The notes under the pieces: model-generated
The model's database searches: none
Told to the model about the DNA's origin: nothing
What the model saw: only the letters and a program-made list of their open reading frames with translations
Origin: Fragilaria crotonensis
Lineage: Eukaryota > Bacillariophyta > Fragilariophyceae > Fragilariales > Fragilariaceae
Direction of reading: 5' to 3'
DNA: 64,000 nucleotides
NCBI GenBank assembly: GCA_022925895.1
Contig: JAKSYS010000203.1
Coordinates: forward strand, 1-64,000
Program-made: the position numbers and the translations under genes
In this document: positions 35,417-45,398 of the stretch, piece after piece
How positions within the stretch are numbered: the first letter of the stretch is position 1
Layout: the number at the start of each line of letters is the position of its first letter

Positions 35417-36181
35417 GCGTCCTGAGGCCCGTTCTTATCGAAAAATTCTTCATCCAAAATCTCGATCTTCATCCGACACGTCATTGACACATCAGCAAAT
35501 GTCGCAGTTTTGCGAACCCGGAAATAATTTTCGATGAAGAAATGAAGGACCCATAACCTTCATCCTGCAGGGGTCCCGAGGATGAAGGTTATGGGTCAAA
35601 ATTGCACCTTCATCCTCTTCATCTCCTTCATCTCTTGACAGCAACATACACGTGTAATTTTAATAAGCTCTTTTAGCGACAGTAAAATTGGTCGCCAGTA
35701 TTTATCGCACTATCGACGTCTGGATGTACGGTACTCGAACCTGCTATGCGTACCATTGCAGCGATGAAACGACTAACACAACGATGGCGCGCAAGTGCAC
35801 AGGTGCCACACCGTTGTGACACCGATTCTTCTATCGGGTAAGGAATTGCAATTTCCTTACCCGTACCCGTACCCGTGGTCAGAATGCTCTACCCGTACCA
35901 GCACCCTGTGATCCGCGGGTACGGGTACGGGTACGGGTACGCGGGTAAACCACGGGTTGGGTACGAACCCGTGCATGGCTCTTCGTCTGCCTTGTGAAAT
36001 GAAGTGTGCGCATGCGCGCAGAATTTTGATGAACAACCAAGATGAAGGGATGAAGGGCAGAAAAATCGATAAGAACAAAAATATCTTCATCGAGTTTGGT
36101 GGACTTGCTACGTCAGCAAGATGAAGATGAAGATGCAGATTTTGGGTGAAGAATTTTTCGATAAGAACCGGCCTGACGCGC
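35417..36181. mobile_element. Foldback / MITE-like element with ~55-bp terminal inverted repeats
   Basis: The left end (35417-35473) and the right end (36125-36181) are inverted copies over about 55 bp, sharing the core GTTCTTATCGAAAAATTCTT with few mismatches elsewhere. Inside lie a perfect 19-bp inverted repeat with a 12-nt loop (35548-35566 and 35579-35597) and a GGGTAC/CCCGTA minisatellite on both strands (35858-35975). No transposase frame is present, so it would be non-autonomous. A target-site duplication was not identified with confidence. Confidence 0.6.
35858..35975. repeat. GGGTAC minisatellite
   Basis: Hexamer units of GGGTAC run in one orientation (four or more near 35915-35945), and CCCGTA units run in the opposite orientation at 35858-35880. 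This forms a potential hairpin inside the foldback element. It is not a recognised telomere repeat. Confidence 0.8.
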
Positions 36182-36565
36182 GATGTGTCGCGCAACCTAT
36201 GGGATGCACAAATGCGCCACAAATTTGTGCAAAACGTCAGTTTCTGGATCTTTCTACGGAGGGTACTCTCCGAAATCGATTGGACAAGACTCGGAGACTC
36301 CCCGAACGTACTGTACTCTGGCCTCTGGCTCGCCATCTCCCAGTCTATCGCAAAACTCTTTAGGTACCGTCTGTGCCGTTCATTTTCAATCTATTTTAAT
36401 CATCCTTCAAGTACTTGTTGTACAGTTGAGCACATTCACACACATATACTCAAGCAAACACACACAGTCAACACAAGAGCGAGAGCGAGAGACAGAACAG
36501 AAGAGACCATTTGATCTCACCTTGTTTGTGGAAAGTTTAGTCGAGTTAGGTTTCAAACCTTCGTC

Positions 36566-37350
36566 ATGAGTGACATTCGGTGGGCCGATTCGTCCGACGA
36601 CGAAGATGACTTTGTCGATGATCATCCACAGACCGTGATCAACGAACCGTCAATAGCATCGATCTCACAGGTATGGCTTCGTCTGACTTCCCCATTTGCT
36701 TTCGCTTGGTAGACCCAGCGTATGTCGTATCGATTCTAACTCTGTTTTTGATTCAGATGAAGGAACCAATTCCTCAGGGAGAAGCGGTACAGGTCCCCAA
36801 GGGTCGTTTTCACATGGGCGACGACGAAGAACACGCTGATGATGAAGGCGAAGCTGCCGCGGACGACGACGAGGAAGAGCGACAACGTCGGTTAGCGGAG
36901 GCAAGAAAGAGGGCTGAGGAAAAGGAATTGAAAAAACAGAACAGCAAGAAACAGAATCTCAACGAGCAGCTGGATGATCTGGACGATATTCTAAATGAAT
37001 TTGGTCTTGTTCCTAATAGTTCTGAGAAAGATGAACAGCTTGAGGACGAGGAAAATGACAATGGCGGACAGGCATCTGCCGGAGGAGCCAACAAGAGGCG
37101 AGGAAGGAAAAAGAAGAAGGGGAAGGCTCCTGGTGCTGAAGAGGAGAGTCTTGTCACGGATGTTGCTGTTGCCGCTCCAGCTGCCGCCGAAGTGGATGTT
37201 GCTGCTGTCATGAGAGCCAAGACCAAGAAAAAGGAGAAGTCTCCCGCTGAGATTGCGGCAGCAACTGCTGCAAAGGAAGCCAATTTGAAGAAGGAGGCAG
37301 AAGCCAAGAAGAAGAAAAAGAAAAACAAAGAACCTTTCGTTATGAGATAA
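36566..37350 (+). CDS. Acidic/Lys-rich coiled-coil protein, function unknown
   Basis: Exon 36566-36670 (35 codons, beginning MSDIRWADSSDDEDDF) is joined to 36757-37350 across an 86-bp GT-AG intron, giving 232 residues. After a KGRFHMGDDEE stretch comes a long acidic-then-basic coiled coil (DEEERQRRLAEARKRAEEKEL), then an LDDLDDILNEFG element, a Lys-rich block and a C terminus ending KKKKNKEPFVMR. Composition is like that of ribosome- or RNA-associated cofactors such as eIF3j or SERBP-like proteins, but no diagnostic domain is present and I do not assign one. The open frame that continues upstream to 36673 is intron sequence. Confidence 0.6.
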
Positions 37351-38399
37351 GGCAGCGACGTGGATCTTTGGACTTGCGTATGCCGATGCTAACAAAATGC
37401 TGGTGTGCGCCTTGACGTCCCACACATTGCAACCGATGCGAGTTCTATAGCGTAAAAGTAGTAGAACTATAGGAATCATCGTCCTCCATTGAAGGCTTGA
37501 GGCTCCTGGGATCATAGTGGAACACAACGCGAACACAATGTCTACGTACAAGGTACGAGTACTGCGTATTGCACTGTGTACGTCACCAAGAATCATACAT
37601 ACAACCCATACATGATACTGTGGCAAACTACATGTAGTGACTGTGACAGTGGCAAGACGTTTCGGTTGAGGGTTGGGTTTACAGTTTACAGTTTGTCCAA
37701 GCTCCCGTCTGTCTTTCATCCATACAAATTCAGAACTACAGTATTGGTTATATATTATATACTACTAGTTATCCTACTATATTATAAATTAATTGTGTGC
37801 GTGTGTGCGTGCGTGCGTCCGTCTGTTACGGAGTATGACCACTCTGGGGTACTGGATCAAATGAATACTGTCTCATACTCGGAGTATGATATATGTCATA
37901 CATGCATACTGGAGTACTCCGTAAGCGATGTCGGTAAGATTTGCATATACGTAGTTGCGTCAGTGCGTGCGTCTGTTACGGAGTATGACCACTCTGGGGT
38001 ACTGCACTACTTGCGTATAGTACTGAACTGTACAAACAGTACACACAACCGTGCACAACCCATACCGTACACGTATTCCAAAAGTCCGACCAATTGGGAG
38101 GTACCCACTAGTATACTATATATTGATTATTGATAGGTACAGTACAAATGTGCTACAGTACATGCAACTCGTGTCCAATGAACTAGACCAGTACAAGTAC
38201 CAGGTACTTGTACCGGTGTAGGTTGACAAGGAAGTCCCACGCGCCATCAATCTCCACATCTCCACCATCGCAGGCAGGGAATGGGTGTGTGCTGGGGTGC
38301 GCTGGGGACTGGTTGATTTGCAGCTGTCAATTGTTCGCCATTAAGCAAGGGTATCATTCGCACCACGTTGATATCAGAAAGCAAAAAGCGCTGCTCGCA
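37351..38399. other. Spacer with a duplicated ~35-bp motif
   Basis: No gene was seen. A direct repeat with core GTCTGTTACGGAGTATGACC and the bases just after it occurs at about 37821-37854 and again at 37971-38004. GTAC palindromes are dense just before the aspartate kinase start (38130-38215). If the aspartate kinase has a targeting presequence on a separate exon, it would lie here. Confidence 0.6.
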
Positions 38400-41237
38400 A
38401 TGGATCTGGATTTTACAGAATCGAACAATGTTGGCTTTGATGGGAAGCAATGGGAAGTTCACAAGTTTGGAGGAACATCTGTGCAAAATGCGCAGTGTTA
38501 TCTGAGTGCCGCTGCCATCGTGGAAGAACAAATCGGCATTACCAATAAGAATCCAATGCCCACAAGCACCTTAAACTTGGCGATAGTCGTGTCGGCCATG
38601 GGTGGCAAACCCAAGACGACTGATCTGCTCCTCTCCACGGTCGAAGCGGCTGCGGTTCGCGATTCTGACCAAGTAGATGCCGCGATCGCGACGATTACCG
38701 CCAAGCACGTGACATGCCTGGAACAACTTTTTTCGGACGAGACGACTCAGGCTCGCCTAAAGCAGCTCATTCTTAAGGATCTGGAGGACATTCGAGACAT
38801 TCTCAAGACTGTGGCACTTATGAAGTGGCAAGCATCTCGCATTTCGGAGTTGGTGTCCGGCTATGGCGAGGTTTGGAGTGCTCAGATCTTGGCTGCCCTT
38901 CTGCAACTTCGATCGGATGAGCGTGGTACAGAAGGCCAACCCTACTTCGCTTACCTCGATGCCAGACGAGTTATAACTATTGACGAGGAAGCGATCAAAG
39001 ACGGAGCAGTTTGTTGGGATATCAGTGCAGCGAAGCTAAAGGAAGTATATGAGACCGAGACGTTTCCAGCAGGGAGAACTTTGAATTTTGTTATTACAGG
39101 CTATGTTGCCTCCAACACCCATGGAGTTGCAACCACACTTCAACGCGATGGATCTGATTACAGTGCTTCAATTATGGGAAAGCTTTTGCAATCTCGTAAT
39201 GTTACAATCTGGACCGATGTTGACGGCGTCCTCTCAGCCGACCCTCGCCGTGTGCCCAACGCTTTTGTAATTCCAGAAGTTTCCTATAATGAAGCCATGG
39301 AATTGGCGTACTTCGGCGCTAAAGTCATTCACCCCAAAACAATGCAACCAGCCATCACAGCGAACCCGCCGATCCCCATCTACATTCGTAACACCTTCAA
39401 CCCGTCTTTTCGAGGAACTCGTATCTACACATCCAGCACGACACACACCGACCGCGATCGCAGTGTATGCGGATTTAGTAGCATTGAGAACATGGCATTG
39501 ATCAATGTGGAAGGTTCAGGTCTGGTGGGCGTGCCAGGTGTTGCCAAAAGACTCTTTGGCACACTTGAGACTGTTGGAGTGAACGTTGTGCTTATTTCGC
39601 AAGCCTCCTCTGAGCATAGCATCACCTTCGCAACTGTCGAAAGTCAAGTACTCGTAGCCAAGGAAGCCATTGAAGAGGAATTTCACAAGGAGTTGAAGCA
39701 AGGCAGAATCTCACAAATTGAAGTGCAGGCGCCGTGCGCTATCATTGCAGCGGTTGGAGATGGCATGAAATTAGTCGCCGGAGTGTCCGGTCGTTTCTTT
39801 TCTGCCCTCGGAGACGCAAAGATCAACATCCTCGCCATTTCGCAGGGCTGTTCGGAACGAAACATTAGTGCCGTCGTCTTCACTCGAGAATCCACTCGTG
39901 CGCTCCGTGCTGTCCATGCTGCGTTTCGCCTTTCTCACACGACGGTTCGTGTCGGTGTTATCGGCATGGACGACGTGGGAGATTCTCTCTTGAAGCTTTT
40001 GCAGACACAGCGCGCCAAGTTGCGAGAGAAGTTCGAGGTCGACTTGCAGGTTTGTGCTGTCCTTGCAGATGGGTTCAGCTCAGATTTGGTGTGCTTGAAG
40101 CAAGACGAAGCTGGGTGCGCTGATTCCATCACCTCAGCAGCTTACACCTTGGTGACTGGTGAATTAGCAACGGGATCCAAGGTTGCTTTTCACAATGATG
40201 CAGAATTCGCAAAGCGGGTGTCGGGAGGAATAAGTGCCGTCAAGGACGTTTTGATTCTGGAAGACTGCGCTCACCATGTCATTTTCGACTGCACGGGTGA
40301 CAAGGAAGTCGCTTCAAAGCATGCTGAATGGTTGACGGCAGGTGTTAATGTTGCGACAGCGAACAACTGGGGCCTCGCCGGTCCGAAAGAACAGCGCGAT
40401 GCCATCACTGCAGCTGAAACAGCCAACGGTAAGCTCTCCGCCAAGTATTTGCGGGAAGTCACAGTTGGAGGAGCCCTTCCAGTCATAAACACCGTGAGGA
40501 GTCTTCTGAACTCAGGCGATAGGATTCGCAGAATCGACGGAATCATCTCGGTGTCCATGTCATACATTCTGTTCCGCATCTCTCCACCACCCCAAGCCGA
40601 CCGAAACAGTCAATTCGATGAACACATCAGCAACGGGGCCTTCACGGAAGAATCAGCTTATAACTCGGGCGAGGCATGCTCCTTTTCTCAAGCAATTAAA
40701 GAAGCTGTGGCCTTAGGCCTCATGGAAGACGATCCTGCGAAGGATCTTAATAACGAATACAGCGCCAGGTGCTTGATGATTTTGGCCAAAGAGCTTGGAC
40801 TTGATCACAACACTTCCACCGAAGCCATTCAAGCTGCTTGTGAAAAGTTGGTCGAAGGGCCCGTCGACTATACCAACATTTCAGAGGAAGTGGACAAATT
40901 GGTACAGGAGAAGGTTAATGCAGCGCACGAAAAGGGCTGCGTGCTACGTCAGATTGCAAGCGTGGACGTCGCTCAAGAGCTGATCGAAATCAAATTGATG
41001 GAAGCTCCCAACAATCACATTTTCGCAGTCACTCCACCTAGCTGCGAGTGCGTGCGCTTCTTTACACAGAGGCATCTACGATATCCTTTGATCATCCAAG
41101 GACCGTCCGCTGGGGCAGATTCCACTGCTAGTGCTCTGCTCGCTGAGTTCTTGAGTCACATGCGCAGCAAGGTGGGTGTGCGCACAGGAGCCCTCTCCAG
41201 GCCCAACTCTGTCAGCCAACTTAAGACTCTAATCTAA
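38400..41237 (+). CDS. Bifunctional aspartate kinase / homoserine dehydrogenase (ThrA type)
   Basis: One exon, 945 residues from the ATG at 38400; the frame is open further upstream but without an ATG. The N-terminal aspartate kinase has HKFGGTSVQNA (about 20), VVSAMGGKPKTTDLLL and QRDGSDYSASIMGKLL, then DVDGVLSADPRRV. Two ACT-type regulatory segments follow (about 365-505), which in this family bind threonine. The homoserine dehydrogenase part has a divergent NAD-binding region (VGVIGMDDVGDSLLKLL), VNVATANNWGLAGPKEQRD and GGALPVINTVRSLLNSGDRIRRIDGIISVSMSYILF. It performs the first and third steps from aspartate toward threonine and methionine. No targeting peptide is visible, although this pathway is plastid-located in algae. 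The 3' end overlaps the convergent gene by 9 bp. Confidence 0.9.
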   Translation: MDLDFTESNNVGFDGKQWEVHKFGGTSVQNAQCYLSAAAIVEEQIGITNKNPMPTSTLNLAIVVSAMGGKPKTTDLLLSTVEAAAVRDSDQVDAAIATITAKHVTCLEQLFSDETTQARLKQLILKDLEDIRDILKTVALMKWQASRISELVSGYGEVWSAQILAALLQLRSDERGTEGQPYFAYLDARRVITIDEEAIKDGAVCWDISAAKLKEVYETETFPAGRTLNFVITGYVASNTHGVATTLQRDGSDYSASIMGKLLQSRNVTIWTDVDGVLSADPRRVPNAFVIPEVSYNEAMELAYFGAKVIHPKTMQPAITANPPIPIYIRNTFNPSFRGTRIYTSSTTHTDRDRSVCGFSSIENMALINVEGSGLVGVPGVAKRLFGTLETVGVNVVLISQASSEHSITFATVESQVLVAKEAIEEEFHKELKQGRISQIEVQAPCAIIAAVGDGMKLVAGVSGRFFSALGDAKINILAISQGCSERNISAVVFTRESTRALRAVHAAFRLSHTTVRVGVIGMDDVGDSLLKLLQTQRAKLREKFEVDLQVCAVLADGFSSDLVCLKQDEAGCADSITSAAYTLVTGELATGSKVAFHNDAEFAKRVSGGISAVKDVLILEDCAHHVIFDCTGDKEVASKHAEWLTAGVNVATANNWGLAGPKEQRDAITAAETANGKLSAKYLREVTVGGALPVINTVRSLLNSGDRIRRIDGIISVSMSYILFRISPPPQADRNSQFDEHISNGAFTEESAYNSGEACSFSQAIKEAVALGLMEDDPAKDLNNEYSARCLMILAKELGLDHNTSTEAIQAACEKLVEGPVDYTNISEEVDKLVQEKVNAAHEKGCVLRQIASVDVAQELIEIKLMEAPNNHIFAVTPPSCECVRFFTQRHLRYPLIIQGPSAGADSTASALLAEFLSHMRSKVGVRTGALSRPNSVSQLKTLI

Positions 41238-42038
41238 TAAGTCTGCGGTGGACTCGCCGCCTTTCTTCAACAATTCCATTCGTACCAGAAGTAGTACTTC
41301 GGCAATTTGCATACTTTTCAATTCTTCTGTCCATTCAGTGTGTCGACACAGTGCTATGAATGAGATCGGGTCAAAGCCGCCTTGTTCAATCCATAAAGTC
41401 CTCGTTTTGCCTTCACCTGCAATTATTTCATGCTGCCTCTCCTTCTTGGCGACTAACAGGTGTTCCAGAGTGGGTGCAAGCTCGCGACAGAGATGACAAA
41501 GCGCTTTGTGAACGGGATGCTCACCCAGACTATTGAAACGTTTTGGCCCACCCGCAACCCAATACTTGGCATTTTCCCACCCCACGTGCCCACCTTCACC
41601 CTCCGCATCGCCTTCCAGTCGATGAAGTAAGGAATGAACCAAGTCGTCCTCATCTGAAAATGGATGTTCTTGGGTCCAATTCGTTTGTCCCCGATGTGTC
41701 GCAGCATATTCGGCCGCGTCCAAATTCGTCCAGTCAACACCCAGGAGAACTTCGTGAGCTGCATCGAACCTTTTTTGCAACAAGAGCTGCAGGGCAGTGA
41801 ATGTCTTGGTACCCTTGAAGCGAGACGGCAATTTGCGCAGCGCAGAGCGTCCCGAGAAAATGGAATACTCCAGAGGACATGGTGCACTCGAGGAGAATAG
41901 CTCCACAGCCTGCGGTGACAGTCCTTCAATAGTAGCATGCACAGACAACGGAAGCAAAGATTCCATTGCAACGACGGAGAAGGCATGCGGCGTTTGGATG
42001 TGTAGACATAGGAAGATACAAATGAGGAGGACGATCAT
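41229..42038 (-). CDS. Plastid-targeted conserved protein of unknown function
   Basis: 269 residues in a single exon. The signal peptide core LLICIFLCLHIQTPHA ends at a HA-FS junction, the A-F type motif of diatom plastid import. The mature part has HSLLHRLEGDAEGEGG, ENAKYWVAGG, GEHPVHKALCHLCREL and FDPISFIALCRHTEW. This pattern (H.LLHR.EGD..NA.YW...G...HP, then FD...F..LC) also occurs in uncharacterised small bacterial proteins, as I recall them. The His/Cys residues could bind metal, which is a guess. Tail-to-tail overlap of 9 bp with the aspartate kinase gene. Confidence 0.75.
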   Translation of the reverse strand: MIVLLICIFLCLHIQTPHAFSVVAMESLLPLSVHATIEGLSPQAVELFSSSAPCPLEYSIFSGRSALRKLPSRFKGTKTFTALQLLLQKRFDAAHEVLLGVDWTNLDAAEYAATHRGQTNWTQEHPFSDEDDLVHSLLHRLEGDAEGEGGHVGWENAKYWVAGGPKRFNSLGEHPVHKALCHLCRELAPTLEHLLVAKKERQHEIIAGEGKTRTLWIEQGGFDPISFIALCRHTEWTEELKSMQIAEVLLLVRMELLKKGGESTADLLD

Positions 42039-42186
42039 TGATCACTTCTTCTTGTGCACAGGCAACGTCTTATATGTAGCTAACAGCTGGATGTCTAACC
42101 TATCCACTCGGAGTATCTTGAGTATCACGCTGAATACCTTCATTCATTATGTATGCATGATATATCGGAAGGCTGCGAACATCTTA

Positions 42187-42790
42187 GGCTCAATCTTAGC
42201 GTGGACACAGTGTTTTTTTTTTCGACACAAACGAAATAGTTTCTCCGAAAAAAATGATTTGTGTCTGTGTTTTTTGCCTTAGCGTGGACACAACCAGGAC
42301 ACAAACACAGTAAATTGGAGTTTGTGTCGGCGTTCGACACACGAGATTTGATGAAAAATACAATTGTGTCCCTGTTTTCGCGGACACAAACTCAAATCTC
42401 GTGTGTCGAGCATTCGACACAAACTGAATTTTTAACCAATAGCATTAAGTCGTTCTAGTCAGAGAATTTAAATTCGAATAATATTTTCCTACGGTATTCG
42501 AGTACTTCAGAGGAAACGACACAAAATGATTTTCTTAACCAATGGCATGAAGTCGTTCTAGTCAGAGATTTTCAGATTTGAATTATTTTCATCCTACAGT
42601 ACTTATGTACTCCAGTACTTGGGTAGACGATACAGATTCCGCTGTGTCGATGACAACACACTTTCAAATCTTTGGCCCGAAAATTCGCTAAGGCAAGCGA
42701 CACGACCATCGAACCGTGTTCTGACATCAACAAATATTTTTTTAGTTTGTGTTCTCTTTCAACACACTGTGTCCTCGCTAAGATTGAGCC
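42187..42790. mobile_element. MITE, 604 bp, TTA target duplication
   Basis: Terminal inverted repeats of about 28 bp start GGCTCAATCTTAGCG and end with its complement (GCTAAGATTGAGCC). The element is flanked by TTA on both sides (42184-42186 and 42791-42793). The interior carries many GACACAAA strings, internal inverted copies, and two imperfect direct copies of a ~35-bp segment containing AAGTCGTTCTAGTCAGAGA (about 42433 and 42537). No transposase frame is present. TIRs of this form with a 3-bp TWA duplication fit the PIF/Harbinger type. Confidence 0.75.
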
Positions 42791-42793
42791 TTA

Positions 42794-43375
42794 GTTGCGA
42801 TGTCAGGATTCTGCGCGCACTATTACGCTCATCACTCAGCGTTGGTTGCTTGATACCGTACGGTTATACGTGTAACTGTTATTGCACTGCTGGGACGAAT
42901 CAATTCCTACCGTAGAGCTGTACTCGAGGAATCCAAATGTCCGTACCATACTCCGGTACAGCTGAACTAGTGTATTACCACTAATACTACTGCATTTAAA
43001 AACGCAGTACTGGAGTACATGTACCTTGTACTTGTGCTATGGTACTACCTTAGCACTCCGACTATACGAATTGCTGGTTAGGAACATGTACGTGCGTACA
43101 GCACTGGAGTACGGAGTACCTGCTACTGGATACTGGACTTACACAGTACTGGAGTACCAGATACGAGTATAGACTCGGGCGTAGTGGGGCTTTACATCAC
43201 AGCGTCATATATATTTTACTCGTACTGGTGTACCAGATCCCTAATTGACGCATGCGATCACCATCTTCGACGGTTCGCCTCCATGCTCACAGGAGTGTCA
43301 TGTCAAATGTCAATTGCAAATATCATTAAGTGCACCCGATCGTGTCCTTACGGCCATTAGTTCTAGTTCATTAGT
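42794..43375. other. GTAC-rich spacer before the TTD14-like gene
   Basis: No coding frame is supported. Repeated GTAC and CTGGAGTAC strings are very dense between 42930 and 43240. Confidence 0.5.
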
Positions 43376-44675
43376 ATGGAGGACTCATCCGAAGCCTTTC
43401 GCAACCTCGAAAAGTCGTCTACCGTTCCTTTCTATCGCGTTGTCTTGACGGGCGGACCGTGTGGTGGAAAAACAACTGCGTTGGCCCGTCTGTCGTCCTA
43501 TCTTCGCGAACGCGGATTCGAAGTGACCATGGCTCCTGAGGCCTTTACTCTTCTTTACTCGAACGGCTTGCAATTGGAATACTTTGCGACAGAGGGTATG
43601 GATTTGGTCATTCAAGCTGCTGTGCTGGACCTACAAGAAGCTATGGAGGATGGGATGGAAACGATATTGAAGGCCAGAGGGAAGCCAGCAGTTGTGCTGT
43701 GCGATCGAGGTGCGATGGATGGGGTTGCGTACATGGGGGCTGAGCGTTTTCACAAACTGTTGAAAAGTCGCAACAGGGAGGTAGCCGATGTCCGTGAAGG
43801 GCGATACAATGCTGTATTTCACATGGTTACGGCAGCTGATGGTGCCGAGCAGTTCTATACGCTCGAGAACAATGATGCGCGTAGCGAAACAGCTGAAGAA
43901 GCGATTGCAATGGACCAGAAAACTCAGCAAGCTTGGATAGGCCACCCTCGACTGTTGGTGTTGGATAATAGCACTGATTTTGAGGGGAAGATGCAGCGTT
44001 TGATTGAATCCATGGCCAAACTTGTAGGGTTACCAACCAATCTCAGTCGATCGTCAGCCAAATTCATACTTCGAGGGCCGCCTGACTTGTCGAAGTTTAC
44101 GGTGGAATACCACATGTTTGAAGTGGAAAAGGTTTATCTTGTCAATCCAGAGCTGTCATCAATGTCGGATGTCTACGAGGATCAATACACTTTTATTCGG
44201 AAGCGCACGAATATCGGGAGGGATGGCCAACGAATCGGTGGACCTGTGTATGGTATAACTACAGTACAAAAGACGTATGACGGACAAATCGTTGAAAAGA
44301 AGCGCATCATGAACGGTCGGGAATATGCATCCTGTTTAAAGCAAAGGGATTTGTCAAGACATGTAGTCCGGCAGCAACGAATCTCATTTCTATACCTACA
44401 TCAATCGTTTAACATCCATGTAAGTTTGCAGGATTGGGACTAGATACTTTTTCCGTGATGGCGCGCCTCCTTGTTCTAACATTGTTTGTTCTCAGGTCTA
44501 CGAGGAACCAATCAAAGATTTGTGGATTCTGCATGCTCAGGTGGAGACGGCGAACGAGGGAGAGCTGCAGGTAGACTTACCGCCATTTCTTGAGGTGATG
44601 CGCCGAATCAAGAATACCAAGGAAGATGATTGCAAGTATGGTGCATTTGCGATTTCGTTGATTCATAAATCATAA
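43376..44675 (+). CDS. TTD14: TTD14-like P-loop protein
   Basis: Exons 43376-44419 and 44496-44675 are joined across a 76-bp intron (gtaagt...ctcag, phase 0) and give 407 residues. An N-terminal P-loop NTPase domain has VVLTGGPCGGKTTALARL (about 22-39), a Walker-B-like VVLCDRGAMDG, and HMVTAADGAEQFY. A C-terminal CYTH-like domain has FILRGPPDL, VEYHMFEVEKVYLV, YTFIRKRTN, VYGITTVQKTYDGQ and, after the intron, KDLWILHAQVE and QVDLPPFLEV. This order matches Drosophila TTD14, a GTP- and phosphoinositide-binding protein needed for TRPL channel trafficking. Homologues occur in many protists, where the role is unknown. The start ATG is in good context and only 20-odd residues precede the P-loop. Confidence 0.8.
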
Positions 44676-45398
44676 AATATAGAATTCCATCTTTATGTTC
44701 GATGAAGGATGCTCCACCATGAACACTTGACGTTTCGTCATAACAAAACCTGATGCTGCGCCAACGAATCGAGACAGAAGGGACCAGCTACGAGTAGTTA
44801 TTCATGGCATTCCTAGACTTCTCACACGTCACATCTGAACAGAGATGACGAGTTTTAGCGTGTGCATCTATATAAGGCATACCGCGAACACTACCGTACT
44901 ATTGCGAGCACTCCAGCTACAATATGTCATAAGTCGTAAGAGTGAATCGTGCATTCCAGCTTCAAAACCCAAACCCACGAACATCAGCCCTTACCGGTGA
45001 AGGACACTGGTACTATGTAGGAGTAGTGCCACGCACCGTGTTCGCCAGCATATACATATTATGTATACTGTATACAGCAGGACAGCTATACATATATGAA
45101 TACACATGACAAAGGTATCATACCAGGTATACACACAAGACGTATGACGTATGATGTACAATCTACATAATAATAGGATGTATACATCCACACATTCCTC
45201 TACTGGAAGGATACTAAATTCCGTTCTGTACGAGACAGATGCCATCCGTATGTTGGTGGTGGTCTCAACAAAGTTGTGTCCTGAAGATGGGTTGCGACTT
45301 GCGACGTCAACGATAGCCATCGCAGTCCCAGCAGCTCGTTTTAATCATCGCAGAATTCTGGCGTGAGAGAAGCATAAAACTCATTCGAGTTAAGAAGA
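44676..45398. other. Spacer, nothing recognised
   Basis: No coding frame was seen. It holds the 3' UTR of the TTD14-like gene and the promoter region of the chorein/PH gene, with short GTATAC/TATAC palindromes near 45050-45150. Confidence 0.5.

Noticed and set aside
36810-37328. 172-codon Phe/Ser-rich minus-strand frame
   Set aside because: It is the antisense of the GAA/AAG-rich coiled-coil gene; runs of Phe and Ser are the expected shadow.
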